The notes under the pieces were generated by a model. That model was not told the origin of the DNA. It searched no databases and worked only from the letters and a program-made list of their open reading frames with translations. The position numbers were made by a program, and so were the translations under genes. Of a DNA stretch of 44,094 bases, positions 1 through 7,878 are shown piece after piece. This stretch comes from JBDSTZ01 sp039927975 (GTDB lineage: Bacteria > Pseudomonadota > Gammaproteobacteria > Burkholderiales > Burkholderiaceae_D), in NCBI GenBank assembly GCA_039927975.1, contig JBDSTZ010000463.1:1-44094 (forward strand), written 5' to 3'. Position 1 is the stretch's first letter; every line of letters begins with the position of its first letter.

Positions 1-64
1 TGGTCGCCGTCACTTCCTGACCGATGCCGACCGCTTTTGACCGCCACTGAACGCTGCCCACCGC

Positions 65-94
65 CTGACCGATGCTGACCGATGCTGACCGATC
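65..94. repeat. 10-bp tandem repeat upstream of tssL
   Basis: Three head-to-tail copies of CTGACCGATG (the third ends in C) lie about 60 bases before the tssL start. Looser copies of TGACCG occur on both sides, from about base 17 to 125. No gene was assigned to the first 153 bases. The repeat may be neutral spacer DNA; a regulatory role is not shown. Confidence 0.7.
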
Positions 95-153
95 CACCGG
101 ACCATTGACCAAACCCTGAACCGCTGCCGAGACGACCGACCCGACCCGCTCCC

Positions 154-921
154 ATGACCACCATGACCGCACCTTCCCTGATCAACGTCGGCGCCCCCAT
201 CGCGCCGGCCGGCGCCGCGCCGCAAACCCTGCTCGACCTGATGTACGACGGTTTCTACGCCCTCTTCATGCTCAAGAACGGCAACAGTCCCAAGGACAAT
301 GCCGACTTCGCCCACAAGATGACGGTGTTCCTCGACGACTTCGGCCGCGGCGCAAAAAAGCAGGGCGCCTCGGCCGACGACATCGACGCCGCCAAGTACG
401 CCTTCTGCGCGGCGGTCGACGAAATCATCCTGCGCTCCTCGTTCTCGATCCGCGAAATGTGGTCGCGCAAGCCGCTGCAACTGAGCCTGTTCGGCGACCA
501 GCTGGCGGGCGAAAACTTCTTCATCCGGCTCGAATCGCTGCGCGCGCGCGGGGCCGCCCACCTGCAGGCGCTCGAAGTGTTCCATATGTGCCTGCTGCTC
601 GGCTTCCAGGGCCGCTACATCCTCGAAGGCTCGGAAAAACTCAATTACCTCACCGCCCGCCTGGGCGACGAGATCGCCAACATGAAGGGCAAGCGCGGCG
701 GCTTCGCGCCGTTTGCCGAACGGCCCGACCAGATCATCCACAAGCTGCGCAGCGACCTGCCGCTGTGGGTCCTGTGCTCGGTGTTCGCGCTGATCTGCGT
801 GCTCGGTTTCATCGCCCTGCGCGCCTCGCTCGGCAAGCACACCGAACAACAGATGAGCGCCTACAACGACGTCGTCAAGCTCGCGCCCAAGGCCGCCAAC
901 CTGACCATCACCCTGCCCTGA
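154..921 (+). CDS. tssL: Type VI secretion protein TssL (DotU/IcmH family)
   Basis: 255 residues. TssL is an inner-membrane component of the TssJLM complex that anchors the type VI secretion baseplate. The cytoplasmic DotU-type helical domain covers roughly residues 25-205, with typical segments such as LLDLMYDGFYALFMLKNG, AAVDEIILRS and the LLLGFQGRYILEGSEKL region near 150-165. One transmembrane helix sits near residues 208-230 (LWVLCSVFALICVLGFIAL), followed by a short periplasmic tail with no OmpA-like peptidoglycan-binding domain, as in short TssL proteins. Another ATG nine bases downstream is also possible; neither has a strong ribosome site. The stop codon overlaps the vgrG start by one base (TGATG), implying translational coupling. 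Other structural T6SS genes would lie to the left of the window. Confidence 0.93.
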   Translation: MTTMTAPSLINVGAPIAPAGAAPQTLLDLMYDGFYALFMLKNGNSPKDNADFAHKMTVFLDDFGRGAKKQGASADDIDAAKYAFCAAVDEIILRSSFSIREMWSRKPLQLSLFGDQLAGENFFIRLESLRARGAAHLQALEVFHMCLLLGFQGRYILEGSEKLNYLTARLGDEIANMKGKRGGFAPFAERPDQIIHKLRSDLPLWVLCSVFALICVLGFIALRASLGKHTEQQMSAYNDVVKLAPKAANLTITLP

Positions 922-3722
922 TGGACGCGCTGTCCGCCCTCGCCGCGCTGGGCCGGTTCGGCACTGGCCTGAGCCAGCACGCGCGCCTGGTCACGCTCGC
1001 CAGCGCGCAGGACCGCGCGCTGCCCGAAGCGCTGATGGCCGAGCGGTTCAGCGGCCGCGAAGCGGTCAACGAATTGTTCTGCTTCGAGCTCGACGCCGTG
1101 AGCGTGTCGACCGATCTCGAACTCGACACCCTGATCGGCGAGGAACTGACGATCGGCCTGCTGCAGCCGGACGACAGCCGGCGCGCCTGGCACGGCATCT
1201 GCACCGAGGCGTCCTGGCTGGGCGCCGACGGCGGCCTGGCGCGCTACCGGCTGCGGCTCGAACCGGCGCTGGCCCTGCTGGCCCTGCGCCGCGACAGCTA
1301 TATCTTCCAGGACCAGGACGCGCGCGAGATCGTCACCGAACTGCTGGCCGATTATCCGCAGCTGCGCTTTGAGTTCGACATCACCCAGCCGCTGACGGCG
1401 CGCGACATCTGCACCCAGTACCGCGAGAGCGACTTCGAATTCCTGGTGCGCCTGCTGGCGTCCGAAGGCTTGAACTGGCGCTTTGAACACGACCAGGCCG
1501 GCGCCGACGACAGCGCCGACGGCCAGGCGCGCCACAAGCTGGTGATCTTCGACAGCCAGGCCAGGGCGCCGGCCATCCAGGGCAACGATACGATCCGCTT
1601 CCATGGCGTGCGCGCCACCGAGCGCGACGACGCCATCGACGAATTTCGCGCGCGCCGCCAGCTGCGCGCCAACGCCGTCGCCATCAGCAGTTGGGACCCG
1701 CGGCAGTTGCTGGCGCCGGCGGCCGAACAATCGTCCAGCCTCGACGCCGGCGAACTGCCGGCCCTGACGATCTACGACGGCAGTGGCGAACGTATCGCCA
1801 GCGACGGCGGCGCCGCCAACAGCCACAGCCAGTTGATGCTCAAGGCCGAGGAACTGGAGAACAAGGTCTTCGAAGGGGCCGGGGCAGCGCGCCGCCTGGC
1901 CGCCGGCCACCGCTTCACATTGAGCCAGCACGAACGCTACGGCGCCGGCGACGACACCTTTACCGTGTTGTCGGTCCGCCACGAGGGACGCAACAACGTC
2001 GCGCCGAACATCGCCTCCGCCGGCGCGCAGATCGAGGCAGGCACCTACCGCAACGCGTTCTCCTGCGTGCGCGAGGTCGTGCCGATCGTGCCGCGCGCGA
2101 CGGCGGCACCGCACCGGCGCACCGCGCCGGGCCCGCAGACGGCGATCGTGGTCGGCCTGGGCGACGCCGTGTCGACCACCGCGCGCGACCACCAGGTGAA
2201 AATCCAGTTCGCCTGGCAGCGCGGCGAGCGCGCCAACCCGGGCGGTCTGGCGCACAGCGCCGACGACAAGGGCAATGCGCCGGGTGACGAGCAGTCGGGC
2301 GCCTGGGTGCGCGTGGCCGAGGCGCTGGCCGGGCCCAATTGGGGCACCCAGTTCACCCCGCGCATCGGCACCGAGGTGCTGGTCGACTTCATCGAAGGGG
2401 ACATCGACCGGCCGGTGGTCGTGGCCCAGCTCTACAACGGCGCCGACACGCCGCCGTTCGCCGCCGGGGTCGACTCGGGCGTCAACCATGCCGGCGTGCT
2501 GTCGGGGATCCACAGCCACAACTTCGACAAGAGCGGCTTCGGCCAATGGCAGCTCGACGACACGCCCGGCCAGCTGCGCACGCGGCTGGCCAGCAGCAGC
2601 GCGGCGACCCAGCTCAATCTCGGCTACCTGATCCAGCAGGCGCCCGGTACGGCGCATCGCGGCAGCTATCGCGGCAGAGGTTTCGAACTGCGCACCGATG
2701 CCTGGGCCGTGCTGCGCGGCGGCGAAGGCGTGCTGCTGACGACCAGTGCGCGCGCCAGCGAGGGCAGCGGCGTGAGCTCGACCCAGATGGACGCGGCCGA
2801 AGCGGTGGCACTGTTCAAAGGCGCGCAAACGCTCGGCAAGAGCCTGGGCGACGCGGCGGCGCAGCAGCAGGCATTGTTCAGCAAGCACGGCGCTGCCGCG
2901 CGCGACGAACTGCTCGCGCAGATCGATCCGGCGGCGAACGGCAAGCACGCCGGCGCGCTCAACGGCCAGCAGGCGGCCAAGGCGGCGCCCGGCACGCGCG
3001 ATCTAGACAACGCGCGGCCGGTTGAAAAATTCGGCAAGGCGCTGGTGCTGATGGATTCGGCCGCCAGCATCAACTGGGCCACGCCGGCATCGACCCTGCT
3101 GTTCGCCGGCGGGCAGCTGCACTGGACCAGCCAGTCGGACTTGCACCTGGCCGCCGCCTGCACGGTGTCGTCGGTGGCGGCCAACGCGGTCAATTTTTTC
3201 AGCCACGCCGGCGGCATCCAGGCCGTTGCCGCCAACGGGCCGGTGTCGCTGCAGGCCCATACCGATCAGTTGGAAATCCTCGCCGACAAGGCCATCACAG
3301 TGGTCTCGGTGAACGACGCCATCGAAATCAAGGCGTCGCAGAAGATCGTCATCCAGGCGGGCCAGTCGTCGATCACCCTCGAAGGCGGCAATATCACCTT
3401 CGCTTGCCCCGGCACCTTCAGCGTCAAGGGCGGCCAGCACCTGTTCGACGGCGGCGCCAGCAAACCCGCCTCGTTCGCGCCCCTGCCCTCCTCGTCGGAG
3501 GCGTTCTTCGCCCGCAAGGTGCACCTCAAGGACGCCGGCAGCGGCCAAGCGCTGGCTGCCATGCCTTACTTCATCCGCCTCGACAACGGCGTGGCGTACC
3601 ACGGCACCACCGACGAACAGGGCCACACCGAGCACGCGCATGGCGATGCCGCGCATTCGGCCAAGACCTATGTCGGCCACGCGGCCATGAAGGAAATCGC
3701 CAAACTGACGGGGAAGGCATGA
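921..3722 (+). CDS. vgrG: VgrG spike protein with C-terminal extension
   Basis: 933 residues from the ATG that overlaps the tssL stop. VgrG trimers form the tip of the type VI secretion needle. The order seen is a gp27-like N-terminal region (about 15-400, with HARLVTLASAQDRALPEALM near the start), a gp5-type OB fold (about 405-515, with VVGLGD, WVRVAE, IGTEVLVDFIEGD and RPVVVAQLYN), and a DUF2345-type beta-helical needle (about 520-850). The last 70 residues (from FARKVHLKDAGSGQALAAMP) look like a small transthyretin-like beta domain, a type of VgrG extension known in other species to bind effectors. No enzymatic C-terminal domain is visible. A longer reading with an upstream start would run through tssL in another frame and is not credible. 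The stop overlaps the next gene by 4 bases. Confidence 0.93.
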   Translation: MDALSALAALGRFGTGLSQHARLVTLASAQDRALPEALMAERFSGREAVNELFCFELDAVSVSTDLELDTLIGEELTIGLLQPDDSRRAWHGICTEASWLGADGGLARYRLRLEPALALLALRRDSYIFQDQDAREIVTELLADYPQLRFEFDITQPLTARDICTQYRESDFEFLVRLLASEGLNWRFEHDQAGADDSADGQARHKLVIFDSQARAPAIQGNDTIRFHGVRATERDDAIDEFRARRQLRANAVAISSWDPRQLLAPAAEQSSSLDAGELPALTIYDGSGERIASDGGAANSHSQLMLKAEELENKVFEGAGAARRLAAGHRFTLSQHERYGAGDDTFTVLSVRHEGRNNVAPNIASAGAQIEAGTYRNAFSCVREVVPIVPRATAAPHRRTAPGPQTAIVVGLGDAVSTTARDHQVKIQFAWQRGERANPGGLAHSADDKGNAPGDEQSGAWVRVAEALAGPNWGTQFTPRIGTEVLVDFIEGDIDRPVVVAQLYNGADTPPFAAGVDSGVNHAGVLSGIHSHNFDKSGFGQWQLDDTPGQLRTRLASSSAATQLNLGYLIQQAPGTAHRGSYRGRGFELRTDAWAVLRGGEGVLLTTSARASEGSGVSSTQMDAAEAVALFKGAQTLGKSLGDAAAQQQALFSKHGAAARDELLAQIDPAANGKHAGALNGQQAAKAAPGTRDLDNARPVEKFGKALVLMDSAASINWATPASTLLFAGGQLHWTSQSDLHLAAACTVSSVAANAVNFFSHAGGIQAVAANGPVSLQAHTDQLEILADKAITVVSVNDAIEIKASQKIVIQAGQSSITLEGGNITFACPGTFSVKGGQHLFDGGASKPASFAPLPSSSEAFFARKVHLKDAGSGQALAAMPYFIRLDNGVAYHGTTDEQGHTEHAHGDAAHSAKTYVGHAAMKEIAKLTGKA

Positions 3723-4576
3723 CAAGTCCATTCGATATCCTGCTCGAACCGACCGAGAAAAAGGCCGCGCATCCAGCCGCCGTGGGCCTGGTCGACAGGG
3801 CGGGACGCTATCGCATCGGGCCGCCCACGCGTCCCGCTATCCGCCACGACAACGGCCACCTGGACATGTATCCGCCGCGCGCGCCGACCGCCAGCGACAG
3901 GGCCCAGCTGGTGCGCTGGTTCGCCATGCTGGAGGGTTCCGAAGCGCTGTGCAACGCCCAGACCGGCAAGTATCTGGCGGCGTGCAACCACGAAGACCTG
4001 TCCGATGCGAACGCCGCCTACCGCCATTTCCTGTCCGGGAACGGCAAGGACCGCACCATCAATTACGAGCGCTACCTGCAAGGCGATCCGTCCGGCCCCG
4101 ACGTCATCAAGAATGTGCTGGCCGATTTTCAAACCCAGGCCGAGATCATTGGCAAGGACCGGCTGCGCTTCGCCGTCACCAGCGACGCCTACACCGTCGG
4201 CAATGGCGGCATCGCGCCCTACCCGGCCACCTCGAACTGGCAAAAGGCGATCGGCGCCCACTTCCTGTGGGTGAGCGCGAACGTGGTGGCCTCGGTCGAC
4301 AAGGGCAAGATCGTCTACGATGCCGATCTGGTTTTCCATGTCGAGGATCGCTACAACTTCAATCCAGGCGCGGCCGACGTGGCCACCGGGATTCCCGACT
4401 CGGCCAACGGCCAGTTCGAAATCAGCGGGCTGGCGAAGCAGTACACCAACTATGCTACCGTACAGCGCCACACCAGATGGGTGGAAGGCGCGGCCAAGGC
4501 GGCGCAGACCAGCAATGCAGGCACCAGCCGCCAGCGCAAGCCATCGGACAATCGTCGTTTAAGGAACCGGGTGTGA
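3719..4576 (+). CDS. Candidate T6SS effector, family not assigned
   Basis: 285 residues. It starts inside the vgrG stop (ATGA overlap) and ends in a GTGA overlap with the next gene, so it is tightly coupled to the spike gene. This position, directly after a VgrG with an adaptor-like tail, is the classic place for a cargo effector; the assignment rests on context. There is no signal peptide, membrane helix, PAAR or visible MIX motif. The N-terminal ~90 residues are proline-rich and probably flexible. Conserved-looking blocks are APYPATSNWQKAIGAH (about 166-181), and HVEDRYNFNPG followed by ATGIPDSANGQFEISGLAKQY (about 207-242). The acidic-Tyr-Asn-Phe segment and the later HTRW loosely recall colicin M-type toxins, but spacing differs greatly and I do not claim homology. 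The last ~25 residues are basic. Function unknown. Confidence 0.6.
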   Translation: MTSPFDILLEPTEKKAAHPAAVGLVDRAGRYRIGPPTRPAIRHDNGHLDMYPPRAPTASDRAQLVRWFAMLEGSEALCNAQTGKYLAACNHEDLSDANAAYRHFLSGNGKDRTINYERYLQGDPSGPDVIKNVLADFQTQAEIIGKDRLRFAVTSDAYTVGNGGIAPYPATSNWQKAIGAHFLWVSANVVASVDKGKIVYDADLVFHVEDRYNFNPGAADVATGIPDSANGQFEISGLAKQYTNYATVQRHTRWVEGAAKAAQTSNAGTSRQRKPSDNRRLRNRV

Positions 4577-5088
4577 ACAAGCGCGCACGCATCAGCAGTA
4601 TCTTCATCGCTCTGGCGCTGTGCGCCGGCGTCATCTTATCGGGCTGCCAGGAAAAAAAGGAAAACGTGGACAAAGTCTCTAACGATATCGCCGCCTTGCG
4701 TGCGCTGGTGGCGCTCGATCCGGCGCCGGGCAAGGCGCGCTGGGAAGTGTTCGGCACCCCCGAATACACGGGCGGCGTGCCCGGCCCCACCGATTTCGTC
4801 ACCCTGGTCGCGGAGATCGAGCCAGCCGGTGCGAAGGCCGCTCCGCTCCAGCCGGGGGCCGGCACGGTGTGGATCGCGCCGGAAGCGCCAAGGCCGTGGT
4901 TGACGGCGCCGTTTCGCGAACTGCTGGCGCAGCACAAGAACTCCACGGTCGCGCTGTCGGCGCTGCCGCATTGCCAGGCCTTCCGGACGACGCTCGTCAA
5001 GACCGGCAAGGCGGTCGAGGGCTTTCGCTGCGACCAAGCCTCCGGCTCGCTGATCTACCTGACCTTGTCTGGCGCCCCGAGCGGCTGA
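4573..5088 (+). CDS. Small lipoprotein, candidate periplasmic immunity protein
   Basis: 171 residues, starting at a GTG that overlaps the stop of the upstream candidate effector (GTGA). AAGGA at 4560-4564 gives a good ribosome site 8 bases before this GTG, which decides the start. The N-terminus is a lipoprotein signal peptide: basic MNKRAR, a hydrophobic stretch and the lipobox LSGC with Cys25. The mature part has a recurring-looking core, WEVFGTPEY...GGVPGPTDFVTLVAEIEP, then a second half with two cysteines (about 140 and 157). No family is recognised with confidence. Because it is coupled to the effector-like gene and sent to the envelope, it could be the cognate immunity protein for a periplasm-acting toxin, but that is inference. 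Confidence 0.7.
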   Translation: MNKRARISSIFIALALCAGVILSGCQEKKENVDKVSNDIAALRALVALDPAPGKARWEVFGTPEYTGGVPGPTDFVTLVAEIEPAGAKAAPLQPGAGTVWIAPEAPRPWLTAPFRELLAQHKNSTVALSALPHCQAFRTTLVKTGKAVEGFRCDQASGSLIYLTLSGAPSG

Positions 5089-5219
5089 TGACCGGGCATG
5101 CCGTCGCCTCGCTGCCGCGAAGGATGCGGGATTGGTGGCCGCGCCGCACGGATGGATCGCCACGGCGGCAACTCCAGCCTGGTGGTCATGCCGGTACAGA
5201 TAAATAACTGGGCAAAATA

Positions 5220-6068
5220 ATGGCGGCACTGGATCCGCAAGAGGTATTTCTACTGGAGCGCTACACATCGGCCGCCTACACAGGGCAGCTGCGCGATGTG
5301 TGGGGTGAGATGATCGCGCATGTCGAGCAATGCGTGGACGCCTTCATGCGCAAGCCGCCACGCGATGATCGCAGCCGTCTCCTGCCCGACCGGCCCGATA
5401 TCGTCTGGGGCGAACGCGTGCTGCCCAATTTCCGGGACACCTGCCGCGCGCTATGCGACGGTTACATCGAACTGACGCACGGCGACCTGGCCGGGCTCGA
5501 TGCCTGCCATGGTCCGATGAGCGACGCGAAGGGGCAGTCCGATTTCTCCCCGGACTGGATGAATGTCGCCGATCGGGAAACCTACGGCAGATTGCTGAAT
5601 CGGGCCTCTGGCATGGCCGGCAACATCAGCGCCAGCGTTGGCGCTTACTGGTCCCCTGGCGAATTGACCAGTCGTTACGACGAGAGCGCAAGGGGAGCTT
5701 TAGACCCGCCACCGCGCTGGCCGGTCTATGCCCTCGATACCCACACGGCAGTGCGCACTGGCCACCCGGTCAAGGTATCGGGCATTTATCTGCCCGATAC
5801 CGACAATAGCGGGGCCCAGTTTCTGTCCGCTGCGGGCGACGTAGCGCCAGAGGCCTGCGCGTTTATTCGGATGGAAGATCTGCTCAACCCGGACAACGGT
5901 CAAAAATACGCGGGGCAGCCGATTTTCGACAAGCGCGCGGTGCTTTGGCGCCTCGTGACGCGCACAAGCGACGCCGGCACCACGTGGCCGATCGAGGGCG
6001 CTGTGGCGCCGCAGAGACGCCACCTGAGCACCAGCGCGACCGGCCAGGCAAGCGCCCCTACGCGTTGA
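5220..6068 (+). CDS. Imm71/Imm72-like immunity protein candidate
   Basis: 282 residues, no signal peptide or membrane helix, so probably cytoplasmic. The stretch PDIVWGERVLPNFRDT (about 60-75), then LCDGYIELTHGDL, and later blocks GNISASVGAYWSPGEL and RTGHPVKVSGIYLPDT, match my memory of the Imm71/Imm72 immunity proteins found beside T6SS toxins in Burkholderiales; I cannot confirm this without a profile search. It follows the lipoprotein by 131 bases and probably belongs to the same effector-immunity island. The ribosome site is weak (GGGCAAAATA before ATG). Its end overlaps the convergent SDR gene by 11 bases, an unusually tight 3' junction. It may protect against a different toxin from the adjacent one, as orphan immunity genes often accumulate in such loci. 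Confidence 0.6.
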   Translation: MAALDPQEVFLLERYTSAAYTGQLRDVWGEMIAHVEQCVDAFMRKPPRDDRSRLLPDRPDIVWGERVLPNFRDTCRALCDGYIELTHGDLAGLDACHGPMSDAKGQSDFSPDWMNVADRETYGRLLNRASGMAGNISASVGAYWSPGELTSRYDESARGALDPPPRWPVYALDTHTAVRTGHPVKVSGIYLPDTDNSGAQFLSAAGDVAPEACAFIRMEDLLNPDNGQKYAGQPIFDKRAVLWRLVTRTSDAGTTWPIEGAVAPQRRHLSTSATGQASAPTR

Positions 6069-6807
6069 ACCCGCCATCGATCAGGTGGCTCGCGCCGGTG
6101 ACGTACGCCGCCTCGTTGCTCGCGAGGTAAGCGACAAAGCCGGCAATCTCCTCGGCCCGGCCGTAGCGGCCCAGCGCGCTCAAGCCCTTCAACACCGGGG
6201 CGAACTCGCCGCTGTCCGGATTCATCTCGGTGTCGACGGGGCCCGGCTGCACATTGTTGACGGTGATGCCGCGTGGTCCCAGGTCGCGCGCCAGCCCGCG
6301 TGTGAGTCCTTGCAGCGCCGCCTTGCTCATCGCGTAGGGCGCGCCGCCGGCAAACGGCATGCGCTCGGCCACGTTGCTGCCGATATTGATGATGCGACCG
6401 CCCGCCGTCATGTGGCGCGCCGCTTCCTGGGTGGCGACGAACACCCCGCGCACGTTCACCGCGAGCATGTGGTCGAAGTCCTCCAGCCCGAACGCGTCGA
6501 GCGGCGCGACCTGGTAGACGCCGGCGTTATTGACCAGGATGTCGAGCCGGCCCAGTTTGTCCGCAGCCGTGCGGATGGCCTGGGTGAGCGCGCCGGCGTC
6601 GGCGCTGTCGGCCTTGAGGGCGATCGCCCGGCCACCCGCGGCGGTAATGGCATCGACCACCGCCTGCGCCCGCCCGGCGGCGTTGACGTAGGTGATGGCG
6701 ACGGCCGCGCCGTCGGCCGCCAGGCGCTGCGCGATGGCCGCGCCGATCCCGCGCGAGCCGCCCTGGATGAAGGCGACTTTGCCCGACAGGTTTGCTTGAT
6801 TCGACAT
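6058..6807 (-). CDS. SDR family oxidoreductase
   Basis: 249 residues of a classical short-chain dehydrogenase/reductase, NAD(P)-dependent and cytosolic. The nucleotide-binding glycine motif is GGSRGIG (16-22), the structural NNAG motif is present in LVNNAGVYQV, and the active-site YxxxK is Tyr158/Lys162 in YAMSKAAL; the C-terminus DGGFNA is typical. The start at MSNQANLSG is chosen because GGAG lies about 6 bases upstream; a start 23 codons earlier would add sequence unlike the family. Substrate cannot be told: 3-oxoacyl-ACP reductases and many sugar or aldehyde reductases look alike. It is divergently transcribed from a LysR-type regulator, which probably controls it. Confidence 0.9.
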   Translation of the reverse strand: MSNQANLSGKVAFIQGGSRGIGAAIAQRLAADGAAVAITYVNAAGRAQAVVDAITAAGGRAIALKADSADAGALTQAIRTAADKLGRLDILVNNAGVYQVAPLDAFGLEDFDHMLAVNVRGVFVATQEAARHMTAGGRIINIGSNVAERMPFAGGAPYAMSKAALQGLTRGLARDLGPRGITVNNVQPGPVDTEMNPDSGEFAPVLKGLSALGRYGRAEEIAGFVAYLASNEAAYVTGASHLIDGGFNA

Positions 6808-6883
6808 GGTGTGCTCCGTTTGGTTGGTAAGGAGTTCACAGTGTCGCGGATCGATTACCCATCGACTAGGTACCAATCCGGCA

Positions 6884-6895
6884 GATCAGATGATC
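6884..6895. promoter_or_regulatory. Inverted repeat between SDR and LysR genes
   Basis: GATCA-GA-TGATC is a perfect 5-2-5 inverted repeat, 13 bases before the LysR start codon and inside the 101-base divergent spacer. LysR regulators commonly bind dyad sites in such spacers and control both themselves and the neighbour. It is short enough to arise by chance. Confidence 0.35.
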
Positions 6896-6908
6896 CAAAC
6901 GGTTTAGA

Positions 6909-7859
6909 ATGGCAGGCATGGAAACCTTGAACAGTATCGAATGCTTCGTCCGCAGCGCCGAAGCCGGCAGCTTTTCGGAAGCGGCGCGCCGGCTCGGTCT
7001 GACCTCGGCGGCGGTCGGCAAGAACGTCGCCAAGCTCGAACAGCACGTCGGTGTGCGCCTGTTCCATCGCAGCACGCGCAAGCTGACCCTGACCGAGGCT
7101 GGACAACGCTTTCTGAACGAGGTGGGGAGCGGCCTGGGCGCGATTCAAAACGCGGTGGCCAACCTGGCCAGCGCCGACGACGCGCCGTCCGGCGTGCTCC
7201 GCGTGAGCATGGGTCCGTCCTTCGGCCTGACCTACATCGTGCCCTTGATGGACGAGTTCCTGCGCCTGTATCCGCGCATCTCGCTCGACTGGCACTTCGA
7301 CAACCGCACGGTCGACCTGATCGGCCAGAATTTTGACGCCGCCATCGGTGGCGGCTTCGAGATGCCGCCAGGCGCCGTGGCGCGCGAACTGGGACCGGCG
7401 CACCGAGTGCTGCTGGCCGCGCCAGGCTACCTGGCGCAGCGCGCCGCGATCAGCACGCCGGCCGCGCTGGCCGAGTGCGACGGCATCCTGGTGCGTTCAC
7501 CGCAGACCGGCCGCGTGCGGCCCTGGACCCTGCGCGACCGCGAAGGCCGCCAGGCGCCCATCGCGCTGCGTCAGCACAGCACCATGAGCGACCCGGAAGC
7601 GGCTTGCCGCTTCGCCGCCATGGGCATGGGCATCGCGCTGGCCAGCATGCCGCACGCGCTGCCCTATCTTGACGACGGGAGCTTGCTGCGGGTGCTGCCC
7701 GACTGGCATGTCGACAGCGGCAGCCTGTCGCTGTACTTCCCGGCGCAGAAGCTGCTGCCGGCGAAAACGCGGGTGTTTGTCGACTTCATCGTCGCCAGTT
7801 TCCGCGCGCAGAAGCTGGCGCGCCGCTTCGACGCAACCATCGCTACCGGCAAGGCGTAA
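6909..7859 (+). CDS. LysR family transcriptional regulator
   Basis: 316 residues, the usual LysR length. The N-terminal winged helix-turn-helix (about 5-65) reads METLNSIECFVRSAEAGSFS, then SEAARRLGLTSAAVGKNVAKLE and RLFHRSTRKLTLTEAG. The C-terminal effector-binding domain covers about 90-300. Met1 and Met4 are both possible starts. It is divergent from the SDR gene across a 101-base spacer with a small palindrome, so control of that oxidoreductase is the likely role. It resembles the subgroup often annotated near SDR or quinone-reductase genes. The inducer is unknown. The gene ends 19 bases from the convergent malic enzyme gene. Confidence 0.92.
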   Translation: MAGMETLNSIECFVRSAEAGSFSEAARRLGLTSAAVGKNVAKLEQHVGVRLFHRSTRKLTLTEAGQRFLNEVGSGLGAIQNAVANLASADDAPSGVLRVSMGPSFGLTYIVPLMDEFLRLYPRISLDWHFDNRTVDLIGQNFDAAIGGGFEMPPGAVARELGPAHRVLLAAPGYLAQRAAISTPAALAECDGILVRSPQTGRVRPWTLRDREGRQAPIALRQHSTMSDPEAACRFAAMGMGIALASMPHALPYLDDGSLLRVLPDWHVDSGSLSLYFPAQKLLPAKTRVFVDFIVASFRAQKLARRFDATIATGKA

Positions 7860-7878
7860 CGCGTCGCCGGGGCGCGGC

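Noticed and set aside
2..40. Possible last 12 codons of an upstream gene (frame ending TTT TGA, reading ...FLTDADRF)
   Set aside because: Plausible as a coding tail from a gene outside the window, but too short to support a family or even to prove it is coding.
861..2948. 695-codon open frame on the minus strand
   Set aside because: Antisense of vgrG; its composition is a by-product of high GC3 and it shows no family motif, while the plus-strand VgrG is unmistakable.
3938..4576. Colicin M-like toxin assignment for the candidate effector
   Set aside because: Only an acidic-x-Tyr-Asn-Phe patch and a distant His-x-Arg are shared; spacing does not match the known catalytic motif.
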